A stretch of 64,000 nucleotides of DNA from Clostridium sp031626875 (GCF_031626875.1 NZ_JANDMF010000006.1:1-64000), one strand, 5' to 3'; positions 16,743 to 26,503 are shown, counted from the stretch's first letter. A program made the numbers and translations. The notes: generated from the sequence alone by a model not told the origin.

Positions 16743-16792
16743 TAGCTTCTATGAAGAAAATCTTCATTTAGCTATAGGAGAATACTTTCTCC
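16743..16792. other. Two further hairpins next to a G-rich run
   Basis: After a G-rich run (16727-16739) come arms TAGCTTCTATGAAGA and TCTTCATTTAGCTA (16743-16774), then GGAGAA/TTCTCC (16777-16792). The three hairpins in a row with this unusual composition stand out from the surrounding AT-rich spacers. It may be a structured untranslated RNA; no family was recognised. Confidence 0.35.
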
Positions 16793-16834
16793 GGTACAAT
16801 AGTATTATTGACTTAATATGCTGAATTTATACAA

Positions 16835-17296
16835 TTATTTATCATCAAAGATTCCTTCATTATACAAATCAATAATCTTATCTATGAATTCACTTTTATT
16901 AGAATCTACAATCTTCTTTAAGTCTCTTAAAAATTCTATGTTTTCATCATCTTCATTACCACTTAGCTCTTCAAGGCTATTCTCTTTATGTTTTTCTTTA
17001 TTATTCTCATTATCATTTTTATATTTTCTATTGCCTTCATCTGTGTCATTCATTATATTACTTCCATTAAAATTATTATTCATTCCATTAAATTGCTGAT
17101 TAATAGAATTTAAATCAAAACCTTCTTTACCCATATTCGATAACATATTACCGATTCCAGTCATATCTATATTTCCACCTAATAATCCTAATAATTGTTG
17201 AGGACTTATACCAAAAGGATTATTATTAATATTACTATTAAATTGATTTCTACCTATATTTTTACTATCACTGGATTTATGTCTATGTTTTGACAT
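16835..17296 (-). CDS. Asn/Gly-rich low-complexity protein, unknown (possibly spore-associated)
   Basis: About 153 residues. It starts MSKHRHKSSDSKN, has a low-complexity Asn/Gly/Met middle (FGISPQQLLGLLGGNIDM; NNNFNGSNIMN) and an acidic helical C-terminus (about 105-153). ATG at 17296 follows AGGAGG by 7 nt. It is placed behind two Gly/Cys-rich small genes; together they look like coat or exosporium-related proteins, but this is inferred from composition and order. Confidence 0.55.
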   Translation of the reverse strand: MSKHRHKSSDSKNIGRNQFNSNINNNPFGISPQQLLGLLGGNIDMTGIGNMLSNMGKEGFDLNSINQQFNGMNNNFNGSNIMNDTDEGNRKYKNDNENNKEKHKENSLEELSGNEDDENIEFLRDLKKIVDSNKSEFIDKIIDLYNEGIFDDK

Positions 17297-17377
17297 AATC
17301 AATCCTCCTACATGAAGCTTATATTAGCTATTATATGTATAAATAAATTAATGGTTAACTTTTTTTAACAATTTTTT

Positions 17378-17398
17378 GGAGGGCCTATAATGCCCTCC
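17378..17398. other. GC-rich hairpin between small genes
   Basis: GGAGGGC pairs with GCCCTCC. There is no T-run after it on the minus strand, where the flanking genes lie, so it is unlikely to be an efficient terminator. It may be a processing or stability element between 17410 and 17296. Confidence 0.4.
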
Positions 17399-17409
17399 AC
17401 CCAACTTTA

Positions 17410-17655
17410 CTAATAACTATACCCGTCGTTGCATCCACAATTAGTTTCGCTCCAACCGTAAAGTAAGAATAGTAATATTATTAATATTGAATTAGTGTTT
17501 AACAATCCAGCGCCACAAGCTATTAACCAAAATAATATAGCCTGCCACATTTCACATCCACCACCGAATATGCCATCTCCACCGAACATGCCATTTCCAC
17601 CATAATTATTGCAGCAGCAACAACTATTGTCTTTCTTATGCTTCTTCTTTGACAT
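17410..17655 (-). CDS. Small Gly/Cys-rich protein with hydrophobic segments
   Basis: 81 residues: MSKKKHKKDN, then a CCCC run, NYGGNGMFGGDGIFGGG, then two hydrophobic stretches (about 37-50 and 54-66), ending in NCGCNDGYSY. This Cys/Gly/Tyr-rich, partly hydrophobic make-up is typical of small clostridial spore-surface proteins. Placed between two similar genes, all transcribed leftward. Confidence 0.6.
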   Translation of the reverse strand: MSKKKHKKDNSCCCCNNYGGNGMFGGDGIFGGGCEMWQAILFWLIACGAGLLNTNSILIILLFLLYGWSETNCGCNDGYSY

Positions 17656-17698
17656 AACTACCTCTCCCTTCTAGTAGAATTCTCAATTTGCAACTCAC

Positions 17699-18043
17699 TT
17701 ATACGAAGTCACCGTTTCCATTACAACCGCCACAAATAAATAGAATTACTAATAAGAATAACCACCATGATCCACCTAAGAATGAATTTTCATGATGACA
17801 GCATGGATCAGGTTTTTTACAACAACAAGGTTTTGGTTCACAACATGGAGTGCAGCAACAGTTATTTCCAAATCCATTATTTCCACCAAATCCAAAAATG
17901 AAGAATAGTATAATTATCCATATCCAACTACCACCAAATCCACCGAAACCACCACAATTACCGAATCCACAACCAGCATTGTTTATATTACCATTAGATT
18001 CACCATTGCAGTTTAATCCATTAATAATGTCATTAATCTCCAT
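17699..18043 (-). CDS. Small Gly/Cys-rich membrane-like protein
   Basis: 114 residues. A Gly/Phe repeat region (FGNCGGFGGFGG), a hydrophobic segment (WIWIIILFFIFGF), a dense Cys-Pro region (CCCTPCCEPKPCCCKKPDPCCHH) and a second hydrophobic segment (WWLFLLVILFI). The Cys/His cluster could cross-link or bind metal. AAGGAGG precedes the ATG. First gene of the three-gene cluster. Spore coat or exosporium placement is an inference. Confidence 0.6.
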   Translation of the reverse strand: MEINDIINGLNCNGESNGNINNAGCGFGNCGGFGGFGGSWIWIIILFFIFGFGGNNGFGNNCCCTPCCEPKPCCCKKPDPCCHHENSFLGGSWWLFLLVILFICGGCNGNGDFV

Positions 18044-18184
18044 TGTTTTTCCTCCTTGGAATTTATATTTGTTTTTATACTATATACTATTCTATCTTAG
18101 TCTATTTGCCACAAAATTTTGGTACAAAACTCTTTATATAGTTTATATTGTTATCTATTATCAAATCATCTCTTTTTATATAAA

Positions 18185-18218
18185 TATAAAAAAAAAGAGC
18201 AAAAATTGCTCTTTTTTT
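18185..18218 (-). terminator. Terminator of the lonA-engB unit
   Basis: AAAAAGAGCA pairs with TGCTCTTTTT; the minus-strand side continues into T. It touches the engB stop codon. Confidence 0.8.
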
Positions 18219-18807
18219 ACTCACTTGCTAAATCTCCAAACAAATTATCAACTAACTCATCTCTCCCCTTTTTATTAAGTGATGAGAAAAAATAAAACTT
18301 ATCATCGGAGGTTAATTTTAAAGTATCTTTTATTAACTTTTCACTTTTTCTTAATTCATTATTAGATAATTTATCTTTTTTAGTAGCTACAACTATAACA
18401 TCATATCCATAATGTTTAATCCACTTATACATGGTTATATCATCCCCTGTAGGTTTATGTCTAGAATCCACCAACAAAACAACCCTTTTAAGTTCTTCTC
18501 TTCCATGTAAATATGTTTCAATAGTTTTTCCCCAACTAGCTTGTTCTGCCTTAGAAACTTTTGCATATCCATACCCAGGCAAATCAACTAGAAAAAAATC
18601 ATCATTTATTAAGAAAAAGTTAATTAACCTAGTCTTTCCAGGCGTTTGACTAACCTTAGCTAATTTTTTTCTATTTGTTAACGCATTTATAATTGAACTT
18701 TTTCCTACATTAGATCTACCTACAAAAGCAATTTCCACTCTATTTTCATTTGGATACTGTTCCCTTTTCACTGCAGATATAATAAATTCACTATTTTTAA
18801 TTATCAT
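18217..18807 (-). CDS. engB: Ribosome-biogenesis GTPase EngB (YsxC/YihA)
   Basis: 196 residues, TrmE-Era-EngA-EngB-type GTPase needed for 50S ribosomal subunit assembly. G1 is GRSNVGKSS, G3 DLPGYGYA, G4 TKKDKL, with the T of G2 in TPGKT. The ATG at 18807 follows GGAG by 9 nt and overlaps the end of lonA by 11 bp, so it is translationally coupled to lonA. The order lon-engB is common across Firmicutes. Confidence 0.95.
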   Translation of the reverse strand: MIIKNSEFIISAVKREQYPNENRVEIAFVGRSNVGKSSIINALTNRKKLAKVSQTPGKTRLINFFLINDDFFLVDLPGYGYAKVSKAEQASWGKTIETYLHGREELKRVVLLVDSRHKPTGDDITMYKWIKHYGYDVIVVATKKDKLSNNELRKSEKLIKDTLKLTSDDKFYFFSSLNKKGRDELVDNLFGDLASE

Positions 18808-21130
18808 TAGTACACTCTCCAATTAAAGCATTTTCAAGAACAGTTCCTACTTCTTCTGCTTTTATTATTTTAATTTTATTTCTAATACTACTTGGTATTT
18901 TCTCTACATCTTTAGCATTTTCTTTGGGAATTATTATAGTATCAACTCCTGCTCTAAAAGCGGCTAAAGATTTTTCTTTTAACCCACCTATTGGTAAAAC
19001 TCTACCTGTTAATGTAACTTCTCCTGTCATAGCTATGTTTCCTTTAACTTTCTTTCCAGATAAAGCTGAAACTAAAGCTGTAACCATTGTTACACCTGCA
19101 GAAGGTCCATCTTTTGGTACTGCTCCTTCTGGCACATGTATGTGTATATCTTTCTCTTTATAAAAATCTTCTTTAATTCCATATTTAACAGCATTGGATC
19201 TTACATAAGAATATGCAGCTTTAGCTGATTCTTGCATAACTTCCCCAAGTTTTCCTGTTAACTGCAATTTCCCACTACCATCCATAACCATAGCCTCAAC
19301 TGGCAATGTATCTCCACCATATGCTGTCCATGCCAATCCAGTAACTACACCTAATTTATCTTCCTTCTTAATTTCATCAAAAGTAAATATCCTATTTCCC
19401 ATAAGTTTTTCTACCTTCTTTTTGTTAATAGATATACTTTCCTTATTATCTTTTAACATTTCAGCTATAGCTTTCCTTACTAACTTTCCTAAGCCTCTTT
19501 CTAATGATCTTACTCCTGACTCTCTTGTATAACCATCTATTATTTCTTTTATTGCATCATCTTTTATTATGATTTTATCTTTCTCTATTTTATACTCATC
19601 AAATATTTTAGGTATTAAATGATTTTTTGCTATATGAAATTTCTCTTCATAAGTATATCCTGACACCTCTACAATTTCCATTCTATCCAATAATGGCCTT
19701 GGTATTGTGTCAAGATTATTAGCTGTAGTAATAAACAAGGCCTTTGATAAATCTATTGGTAATTCTATAAAATTATCACGAAATGTCTTGTTTTGTTCAC
19801 TATCAAGTACTTCTAATAAAGCATCTGCAGGATTTCCTTTATAATCAGTACTTAACTTATCAATTTCATCTAACAAAATTAGAGGATTTAATGATTTGGC
19901 CTCTTTTAATCCATATACTATTCTACCAGGAATTGCGGCAACATAAGTTCTCCTATGGCCTCTTATCTCTGATTCATCCTTTAATCCACCTAAAGACATT
20001 CTTACATATTTTCTATTAATTGCTTTAGCTATAGACCTAGCTATAGATGTTTTACCTACTCCAGGAGGTCCAACTAAACATAATATAGGTCCCTTTAAAG
20101 ATCCACTCATCTTTTTAACTGCAAGATATTCAAGAATTCTTTCCTTAACATCTTCCAATCCATAGTGCTCTAAATTTAATACTTCTTCAGCCTTTTTAAT
20201 ATCAAGCACTTCTTTAGTATATTTTCCCCAAGGTATATCTAATAACCATTCTAGATATGATTGTACTGTATTACCTTCTGAGGAAGATATATTCATTCTT
20301 CTTAATCTTCCAAGTTCATTGATAGCCTTCTCTTTAACATCTTTAGGCAATTTGCCTTTATTTATTTTTTCTTCAAACTTATCTATTATTACTTTTTCTT
20401 CATCATCTTCTCCAAGTTCTTCTTGAATAAACTTTAACTGTTCTCTTAAATAATATTCCTTTTGAGAATCATCAACACTTTTTTTCATTTTATTAGCAAG
20501 TCTCTTTTGTACTTTTATAACTTCAATTTCTTTTTCTACTGCAATTAGTAGCATTTCTACTCTCTTTTTTATGTCCATAGTTTCTAATATCTCTTGCTTT
20601 TTTTCTTCTGGCATAGGAACATAACTTGCAGCAACATTAATAAACTTATAAACGCTCTTCTCATATTTAATCGAAATATCTGGTGCTTCTTCCCCAGCTT
20701 CTTTTATGAATTTTTTGAAAGCTTTCTTCAAACTTTTAAAATATCCATCTAACTCTACATCATCTTCACCTGTCTTTGGGCCATCATCAATTTTATCTAC
20801 TACCACTTCAAAATACTTATCATTTTCAATATATTTTTTGATTTTCCCTCTAGACTTACCTTCAACCAATACTCTAATAGTATCTCCAGGCATTTTTATA
20901 ATTTGTTTTATCTTACATATAGTTCCTATGTTGCTTATATCAGAACTTGTTGGATCATCAAGTTCCATTTTCTTTTGAACTGCTAGGAATATATCTTCAT
21001 CATTTAACATAGCTACATCAACAGCTTCAATTGATTTCTCCCTACCTACATCAAAATGTAATACCATACTTGGGAAAATAGTTAATCCTCTTAGAGGAAT
21101 TAATGGAAGTGTGCTTGTTTTATTATCCAT
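18797..21130 (-). CDS. lon: ATP-dependent protease LonA
   Basis: About 777 residues. N-terminal LAN substrate-binding domain (LPLIPLRGLTIFPSM), coiled coil, AAA+ module with GPPGVGKTS and LLDEIDKL, and C-terminal serine-lysine protease domain with PKDGPSAGVTM carrying the catalytic Ser. Degrades misfolded and regulatory proteins in the cytosol. The ATG at 21130 follows GGAGGGGA; a start 7 codons upstream is less likely. It overlaps engB and lies 124 bp behind lonB. Confidence 0.95.
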   Translation of the reverse strand: MDNKTSTLPLIPLRGLTIFPSMVLHFDVGREKSIEAVDVAMLNDEDIFLAVQKKMELDDPTSSDISNIGTICKIKQIIKMPGDTIRVLVEGKSRGKIKKYIENDKYFEVVVDKIDDGPKTGEDDVELDGYFKSLKKAFKKFIKEAGEEAPDISIKYEKSVYKFINVAASYVPMPEEKKQEILETMDIKKRVEMLLIAVEKEIEVIKVQKRLANKMKKSVDDSQKEYYLREQLKFIQEELGEDDEEKVIIDKFEEKINKGKLPKDVKEKAINELGRLRRMNISSSEGNTVQSYLEWLLDIPWGKYTKEVLDIKKAEEVLNLEHYGLEDVKERILEYLAVKKMSGSLKGPILCLVGPPGVGKTSIARSIAKAINRKYVRMSLGGLKDESEIRGHRRTYVAAIPGRIVYGLKEAKSLNPLILLDEIDKLSTDYKGNPADALLEVLDSEQNKTFRDNFIELPIDLSKALFITTANNLDTIPRPLLDRMEIVEVSGYTYEEKFHIAKNHLIPKIFDEYKIEKDKIIIKDDAIKEIIDGYTRESGVRSLERGLGKLVRKAIAEMLKDNKESISINKKKVEKLMGNRIFTFDEIKKEDKLGVVTGLAWTAYGGDTLPVEAMVMDGSGKLQLTGKLGEVMQESAKAAYSYVRSNAVKYGIKEDFYKEKDIHIHVPEGAVPKDGPSAGVTMVTALVSALSGKKVKGNIAMTGEVTLTGRVLPIGGLKEKSLAAFRAGVDTIIIPKENAKDVEKIPSSIRNKIKIIKAEEVGTVLENALIGECTNDN

Positions 21131-21275
21131 ATGTCTCCCCTCCATCCACATAATATTTATTTAGTCTTAAATAGTATACCATAATAACTTCTTTTTTCAA
21201 TAAATAATCCCTTTAAATAAGTACACTTTTCCATCAATTTTATTGACAATATATCTATATATAAAACTCTTTTAA

Positions 21276-22955
21276 TTAAATTGTACTTTCTTCTTCACTT
21301 CTTAAACTAGCAGATAATATTTCAATTTTAGAATTATCCTTAGTAACTTCTTTTTCAAATATAATATCAAAGACTTCTCCTATACTTTCAACAGTGTATA
21401 TCTTTATATCTTTAATCTCCTCTAAACTATCACTCCAATTTTCTTTTGGGATTATAACAACTTTAGCTCCTCCCTTTTTGGCTCCTAATATCTTTGCTTT
21501 TACTCCTCCTATTGGTTTCACTCCTCCTAAAACCCCAATTTCCCCTGTCATTGCAATATAATTATCAATCCTTCTTTTCCTAATAGCACTATATATTGCT
21601 GTCGCAATAGCTATTCCTGCTGATGGTCCATCTACTGGCATACCACCAGGAAAATTTATATGTATATGATATTTATTGCACTCTAAATTATATATATTAT
21701 TAAGTACTGTAATTACATTTTCTACTGATGATATTGCTGTACTTTTTCTTGTAATCTTTCTATTACTACTTGATATACTCTCTTCCTCTACCACTCCAGA
21801 AACTTTTAAACTTCCACAATCTTTTATAGCCCTCTTTGCTGAAACTTCAATTAACATGATGACCCCTTGATTTGCTCCATATACTGCTAACCCATTTACC
21901 ACTCCAACCATTGGCTCTTTATTTATTTGAGGCTCAATCCTTTTTGTATATTGACCATTCTCTATTACCCATTCAACATCTTGAACTGAAATATTATCTC
22001 TATCTTCATTAACAGCTATTCCAGCTGATAATTGTACTAAATTAACAACTTCACGCCCATTATAGCAGTATTCTCCTATTAATTTTTTTGCATTTTCATC
22101 TATAGTAAGACCTACTTTTTTTGCAGAATCTTTACCAATTTTCACTATCTCTTCTGGCATTAATCCTCGAAAAAAGATTTCTACACATCTTGATCTAATA
22201 GCAGGTAAAATATCTTCTGGACTTCTTGTTGTAGCTCCAATAAGTCTAAAGTCGGCCGGCAAACCATTATCAAAGATTTCCTTTATATAATCAGGTATAT
22301 TTGGATCTTCTGAACTATAATATGAACTATCTAAAAATACTTTTCTATCTTCTAGTACTTTTAACAACTTATTTAGTTCTATAGGATGTAACTCACCTAT
22401 TTCATCTATAAATAATATCCCTCCATGTGCTTTAGTTACAGCCCCTGGTTTTGGTTGTGGAATTCCTGCAACTCCAAGGGAACCAGCTCCTTGATATATA
22501 GGATCATGAACTGAACCTATTAAAGGGTCTGCAATTCCTCTTTCATCAAACCTCAATGTAGTTGCATCAATTTCAACAAATTTAGCATTACTCTTAAATG
22601 GAGATTTGATATTTTTTTTAGCTTCTTCTAAAACTAATCTTGCTGCAGCCGTTTTCCCTATGCCTGGAGGTCCATATATTATTACGTGTTGTGGATTAGG
22701 ACCACATAATGCCGCCTTTAATGCCATTATTCCATTTTCTTGACCTATAACCTCTTCAAACTTTCTTGGCCTACTCTTTTCAGTTAAAGGTACAGTTAAG
22801 GAAATTGCCTTCATCCTATTTAATTTTTCCATTTCTTTTTTATTCTCTTTATTTATTACTATTTTCTTTGAATTAGTATGTTTACTATTATAAACCATAT
22901 AATAAATCAGTATAACCATTAGAACTATTTGTAAAAAAATCAATATTTCTGCCAT
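21276..22955 (-). CDS. lonB: Membrane-anchored Lon-type protease LonB
   Basis: 559 residues. An N-terminal membrane segment (about 4-22) replaces the LonA substrate domain. The AAA+ region has GPPGIGKTA and GGILFIDEIGEL, and the protease domain PVDGPSAGIAIATA with the catalytic Ser. Clostridial and bacillar LonB proteins act at the membrane and in the forespore. GGAGG lies 9 nt before the ATG. Between clpX and lonA, as usual in clostridia. Confidence 0.9.
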   Translation of the reverse strand: MAEILIFLQIVLMVILIYYMVYNSKHTNSKKIVINKENKKEMEKLNRMKAISLTVPLTEKSRPRKFEEVIGQENGIMALKAALCGPNPQHVIIYGPPGIGKTAAARLVLEEAKKNIKSPFKSNAKFVEIDATTLRFDERGIADPLIGSVHDPIYQGAGSLGVAGIPQPKPGAVTKAHGGILFIDEIGELHPIELNKLLKVLEDRKVFLDSSYYSSEDPNIPDYIKEIFDNGLPADFRLIGATTRSPEDILPAIRSRCVEIFFRGLMPEEIVKIGKDSAKKVGLTIDENAKKLIGEYCYNGREVVNLVQLSAGIAVNEDRDNISVQDVEWVIENGQYTKRIEPQINKEPMVGVVNGLAVYGANQGVIMLIEVSAKRAIKDCGSLKVSGVVEEESISSSNRKITRKSTAISSVENVITVLNNIYNLECNKYHIHINFPGGMPVDGPSAGIAIATAIYSAIRKRRIDNYIAMTGEIGVLGGVKPIGGVKAKILGAKKGGAKVVIIPKENWSDSLEEIKDIKIYTVESIGEVFDIIFEKEVTKDNSKIEILSASLRSEEESTI

Positions 22956-23045
22956 TACCTATTCCTCCATTTGTAGTTATTATTCATAATTATAATTATT
23001 AACCTACAAAGGTCACACTATACAGAAAAATTGATTAATATTTCA

Positions 23046-23079
23046 TCAAATAAAAAGTGATAGCAAAAATGCTATCACT
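23046..23079 (-). terminator. Terminator of clpX
   Basis: AGTGATAGC/GCTATCACT hairpin followed on the minus strand by TTTTTATTTGATG. It lies just after the clpX stop. Confidence 0.75.
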
Positions 23080-23085
23080 CTTTAT

Positions 23086-24384
23086 TTAGGCTGTTTCCAT
23101 ACCTTTGCTTTTTTTCGCCTTCTTAGGCTTAGGTAGAATTGGTCTTTCTTCACCCTCAGTTAATCTATGAATTTCAGGTTGTTCCTTATTCGATATTGTT
23201 GGCTCCGTAATAATAACCTTAGTTATTCTATTATCTGAAGGAACATCAAACATTACTTCAGTCATAACCTCTTCTATTATCGACCTTAACCCTCTAGCAC
23301 CTGTTTTCCTTTCTATAGCTTTTTCTGCTATAGCCTCTAAAGATTTTCCAGTAAAATCAAGTTCAACATTATCCATCTCAAATAACTTTTTATATTGCTT
23401 TACTAAAGCATTTTTAGGTTGACTTAATATATTTACTAGTGCTTTCTTATCTAATGATTCCAATGTCACTACTATAGGTAATCTACCAACAAATTCAGGT
23501 ATTAATCCAAATTTTAAAAGATCACTAGGTAAAATTTCTTTTAATAAACTACCAACATCTTTTTCTTTTTTAGATTGTATCTCAGCTCCAAATCCTATAG
23601 AACTTTTGCTTGTTCTTTTTTCTATAATCTTATCTACTCCATCAAATGCTCCACCACAAATAAATAGGATATTAGCAGTATTTATTTGAATAAACTCTTG
23701 ATGTGGATGTTTTCTTCCTCCTTGAGGTGGTACTGAGGCTACAGTTCCTTCTAATATTTTTAGTAAGGCCTGCTGAACACCTTCTCCTGAAACATCCCTT
23801 GTAATAGATGGATTTTCTGATTTTCTAGCAATCTTATCTATTTCATCAATATATATTATTCCTTTTTCAGCTTTTTCTACATCATAATCAGCATTTTGAA
23901 TAAGTCTTAAAAGTATATTTTCAACATCTTCTCCAACATATCCCGCTTCTGTTAATGTTGTCGCATCTGCTATTGCAAAAGGTACATTTAAGTACTTAGC
24001 TAACGTTTGTGCTAGGAATGTTTTACCAGAACCTGTTGGTCCTAATAATAAAATATTACTTTTTTGAAGTTCTACATCATCACTTGTGTCATTTGAATTA
24101 ACTCTTTTATAATGATTATAGACAGCTACTGAAAGAGCTTTTTTAGCACTTTCTTGCCCTACTACATAATCATCTAAGTAGCCCTTTATTTCTTGTGGCT
24201 TTGGTAATGCTTTTGCATCAAATTCTACTGTTTCTTCAAATTCATCAGCTATTATTTCTGAACACAAATCAATACATTCGTCACATATATAAACTCCAGG
24301 ACCTGCTATTAACCTCTTAACTTGATCTTGACTTTTACCACAAAAAGAACATTTTAGTTGCTTTTTTTCATCATATTTAGCCAT
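23086..24384 (-). CDS. clpX: ATP-dependent Clp protease ATPase subunit ClpX
   Basis: 432 residues. N-terminal four-Cys zinc finger (CSFCGK...CDECIDLC, about 12-40), Walker A GPTGSGKT, Walker B IIYIDEIDKIA, and the IGFG loop that docks on ClpP. It unfolds substrates and feeds them to ClpP, encoded 31 bp upstream. A standard complete ClpX. Confidence 0.97.
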   Translation of the reverse strand: MAKYDEKKQLKCSFCGKSQDQVKRLIAGPGVYICDECIDLCSEIIADEFEETVEFDAKALPKPQEIKGYLDDYVVGQESAKKALSVAVYNHYKRVNSNDTSDDVELQKSNILLLGPTGSGKTFLAQTLAKYLNVPFAIADATTLTEAGYVGEDVENILLRLIQNADYDVEKAEKGIIYIDEIDKIARKSENPSITRDVSGEGVQQALLKILEGTVASVPPQGGRKHPHQEFIQINTANILFICGGAFDGVDKIIEKRTSKSSIGFGAEIQSKKEKDVGSLLKEILPSDLLKFGLIPEFVGRLPIVVTLESLDKKALVNILSQPKNALVKQYKKLFEMDNVELDFTGKSLEAIAEKAIERKTGARGLRSIIEEVMTEVMFDVPSDNRITKVIITEPTISNKEQPEIHRLTEGEERPILPKPKKAKKSKGMETA

Positions 24385-24415
24385 ACATTCACCTCACTTA
24401 GACTCTATATCTATA

Positions 24416-25015
24416 CTATTTATCTTTCCCTATTTCATTTCTTGTTATAACTTTGTCTACAAGACCATATTCAGCTGCTTCATCTCCGTCTAAGAAGTAA
24501 TCTCTTTCAACATCTTGTGAAATTTGTTCTAAGGACTTTCCTGTGTTTTCACTAAGAATCTTATTTAACTTTTCCTTAGTTTTTAATATTCTTTTAGCAT
24601 GAATATCTATATCAGTTGCTTGCCCTTGAAATCCTCCTAATGGTTGATGGATCATTACTTCTGCATTTGGAAGTGCAAATCTCTTTCCTTTTGCTCCACT
24701 TGATAATAAAAATGCTCCCATAGATGCAGCTAGCCCTATACATATTGTAGATACATCTGGTTTAATATAATTCATTGTATCATATATAGCCATTCCAGCT
24801 GTTACTGAACCACCTGGGCTATTTATGTATAAATAAATATCTTTATCAGGATCTTCACTTTCTAAAAATAGTAATTGGGCAATTATAAGATTTGCAGAAT
24901 CATCATTAACCTCTCCACTAAGCATGACTATTCTATCTTTTAATAATCTTGAAAATATATCATAAGATCTTTCTCCTCTACCTGTTTGCTCTACTACCAT
25001 AGGTACTAATGCCAT
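24416..25015 (-). CDS. clpP: ATP-dependent Clp protease proteolytic subunit
   Basis: 199 residues. Catalytic triad Ser98 (GLAASMGA), His123 (MIHQPLGG) and Asp172 (RDYFLDG) are all present. Forms the tetradecameric chamber used by ClpX and ClpC. The upstream spacer carries its own promoter (25063-25091); no CtsR box was seen there. Confidence 0.97.
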   Translation of the reverse strand: MALVPMVVEQTGRGERSYDIFSRLLKDRIVMLSGEVNDDSANLIIAQLLFLESEDPDKDIYLYINSPGGSVTAGMAIYDTMNYIKPDVSTICIGLAASMGAFLLSSGAKGKRFALPNAEVMIHQPLGGFQGQATDIDIHAKRILKTKEKLNKILSENTGKSLEQISQDVERDYFLDGDEAAEYGLVDKVITRNEIGKDK

Positions 25016-25062
25016 AAGTCTACCTCCTCTTAATATTACTCTATCTTAATACTTATATTGTA

Positions 25063-25091
25063 ATTATACAAGATTTTAATCTTTTTGTTAA
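25063..25091 (-). promoter_or_regulatory. clpP promoter
   Basis: On the minus strand TTAACA, 17-bp spacer, TATAAT, about 48 bp before the start codon. The spacer includes an AAGATT/AATCTT inverted repeat. Confidence 0.65.
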
Positions 25092-25104
25092 TGTTTTATT
25101 TGAA

Positions 25105-25136
25105 ATAATTGCCAGAAAATAAATTCTGGCAATTAT
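25105..25136 (-). terminator. Terminator after tig
   Basis: ATAATTGCCAGAA pairs with TTCTGGCAATTAT. The minus-strand tail is only moderately T-rich, so some transcription may read into clpP. Confidence 0.6.
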
Positions 25137-25167
25137 CCTAATATGTTATATTAATTTATCAAATATA

Positions 25168-26451
25168 TTATTTAACATTATCTTTCAATAACTTAATTGT
25201 TTTCTCAACAACTAAATCTCTATTAATCATAGCTCTTTGTGCATTTAATAGCATATCAGCCATTTTTTCATGTTCAGTTGCTGAATACATTTTAGCTAAC
25301 TCTAAAGCCTTTTCTTTTATTTCTTCTTCTGAAGCTTCAATATTTTCCTTCTTTGCTATAGCATCTAAAACTAAATCTGCTCTAACTTTTCTATCAGCAT
25401 TTTCTCTCATGTAATCTCTCATCTTTTCACTTGTATTACCTGTGAACTCCATGTACTGATCTAAAGTTAATCCTTGATATTTTAACCTATTTTCAAGGTC
25501 ACTAACCATAACATCTATTTCTTTTTCTACCATTACTTGTGGTAAATCTATTTTAGTCACTTCAATTGCAGCATTTATTATAGCATTTTCAAATTCTCTA
25601 TTTGCAGTTTCTTCATTTTGATCTTCTAACTTCTTCTTTATATCTTCTTTTAGTTCATCTAATGAATTAAATTCAGATACTTCTTTAGCAAATTCATCAT
25701 CTAAAGCAGGAAGTTCTTTAACTTTTATTTCTTTTACTGTCACTTCAAATACAGCTTCTTTTCCATTTAAATCTTCTTTTCCATAGTTTTCTGGGAAAGT
25801 AACCTTTACTTCTTTCTTTTCCCCTACAGATGTTCCAATTAATTGTTCTTCAAAGTTATCTATAAATGAACCTGATCCAATTTCTAATGAATAATCAGTT
25901 CCTTCTCCACCTTCAAATACAACACCATCTATGAATCCTTTAAAATCTATTACTGCGATATCTTTATCTGCTACAGTTCCTTCTTCTTTAGATTCAACTC
26001 TTGCATTCTTTTCTTGCATTGATTTTAATTGTTTTTCAATATCCTCTTCATTTACTTCATAAGCTGGTTTTTCAACTTCTAACCCTTTATATTCTCCAAG
26101 TTCAACATCTGGATATACTGTAACTTCTGCAGTATATACAAGATCCTTATCTTCTCCAACTTCAACAACATCTATTTTTGGATAGTCAACTGGTTTTATA
26201 TTATTTTCATCTAAAGCTTTACCATAAGTTTCATCTATTGAAAAATTAATAGCATCTTCAAAAAGAACTTCTATACCATAGAATTTCTTAACCATTGCCA
26301 TTGGAACTTTACCCTTTCTAAAACCTTGAACATTAAAATGTTGTTTGTTCTTATTATATGCTTTTTTTAAAGCAGCATTAAATTTTTCTGCCTCAACTTT
26401 TACCTCAATTTTAACTAAATTTGCTTCTATTTTTTCCATTTTAGCTTCCAT
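25168..26451 (-). CDS. tig: Trigger factor (ribosome-bound peptidyl-prolyl isomerase chaperone)
   Basis: 427 residues. N-terminal ribosome-binding domain with the FRKGKVP signature (GFRKGKVPMAM), central FKBP-type domain (about 150-245; DFKGFIDGVVFEGG, ALDDEFAKEV after it), and helical C-terminal chaperone domain. Binds nascent chains at the ribosome exit. AGGAGG lies 10 nt before the ATG; a second ATG four codons on is possible. Upstream of clpP-clpX as in most Firmicutes. Confidence 0.95.
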   Translation of the reverse strand: MEAKMEKIEANLVKIEVKVEAEKFNAALKKAYNKNKQHFNVQGFRKGKVPMAMVKKFYGIEVLFEDAINFSIDETYGKALDENNIKPVDYPKIDVVEVGEDKDLVYTAEVTVYPDVELGEYKGLEVEKPAYEVNEEDIEKQLKSMQEKNARVESKEEGTVADKDIAVIDFKGFIDGVVFEGGEGTDYSLEIGSGSFIDNFEEQLIGTSVGEKKEVKVTFPENYGKEDLNGKEAVFEVTVKEIKVKELPALDDEFAKEVSEFNSLDELKEDIKKKLEDQNEETANREFENAIINAAIEVTKIDLPQVMVEKEIDVMVSDLENRLKYQGLTLDQYMEFTGNTSEKMRDYMRENADRKVRADLVLDAIAKKENIEASEEEIKEKALELAKMYSATEHEKMADMLLNAQRAMINRDLVVEKTIKLLKDNVK

Positions 26452-26503
26452 TTATTATATTCCTCCTAAAATAGTCCTTTTATTCATGTTTATAGACTAA
26501 GTT

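Noticed and set aside
17378..17398. Rho-independent terminator
   Set aside because: The stem is strong but no T-run follows it in the direction of the flanking genes; listed only as a hairpin.
17850..18278. Plus-strand Pro-rich frame opposite the Gly/Cys-rich gene
   Set aside because: Pro/Asn composition simply mirrors Gly/Phe codons on the other strand, and it crosses a terminator.
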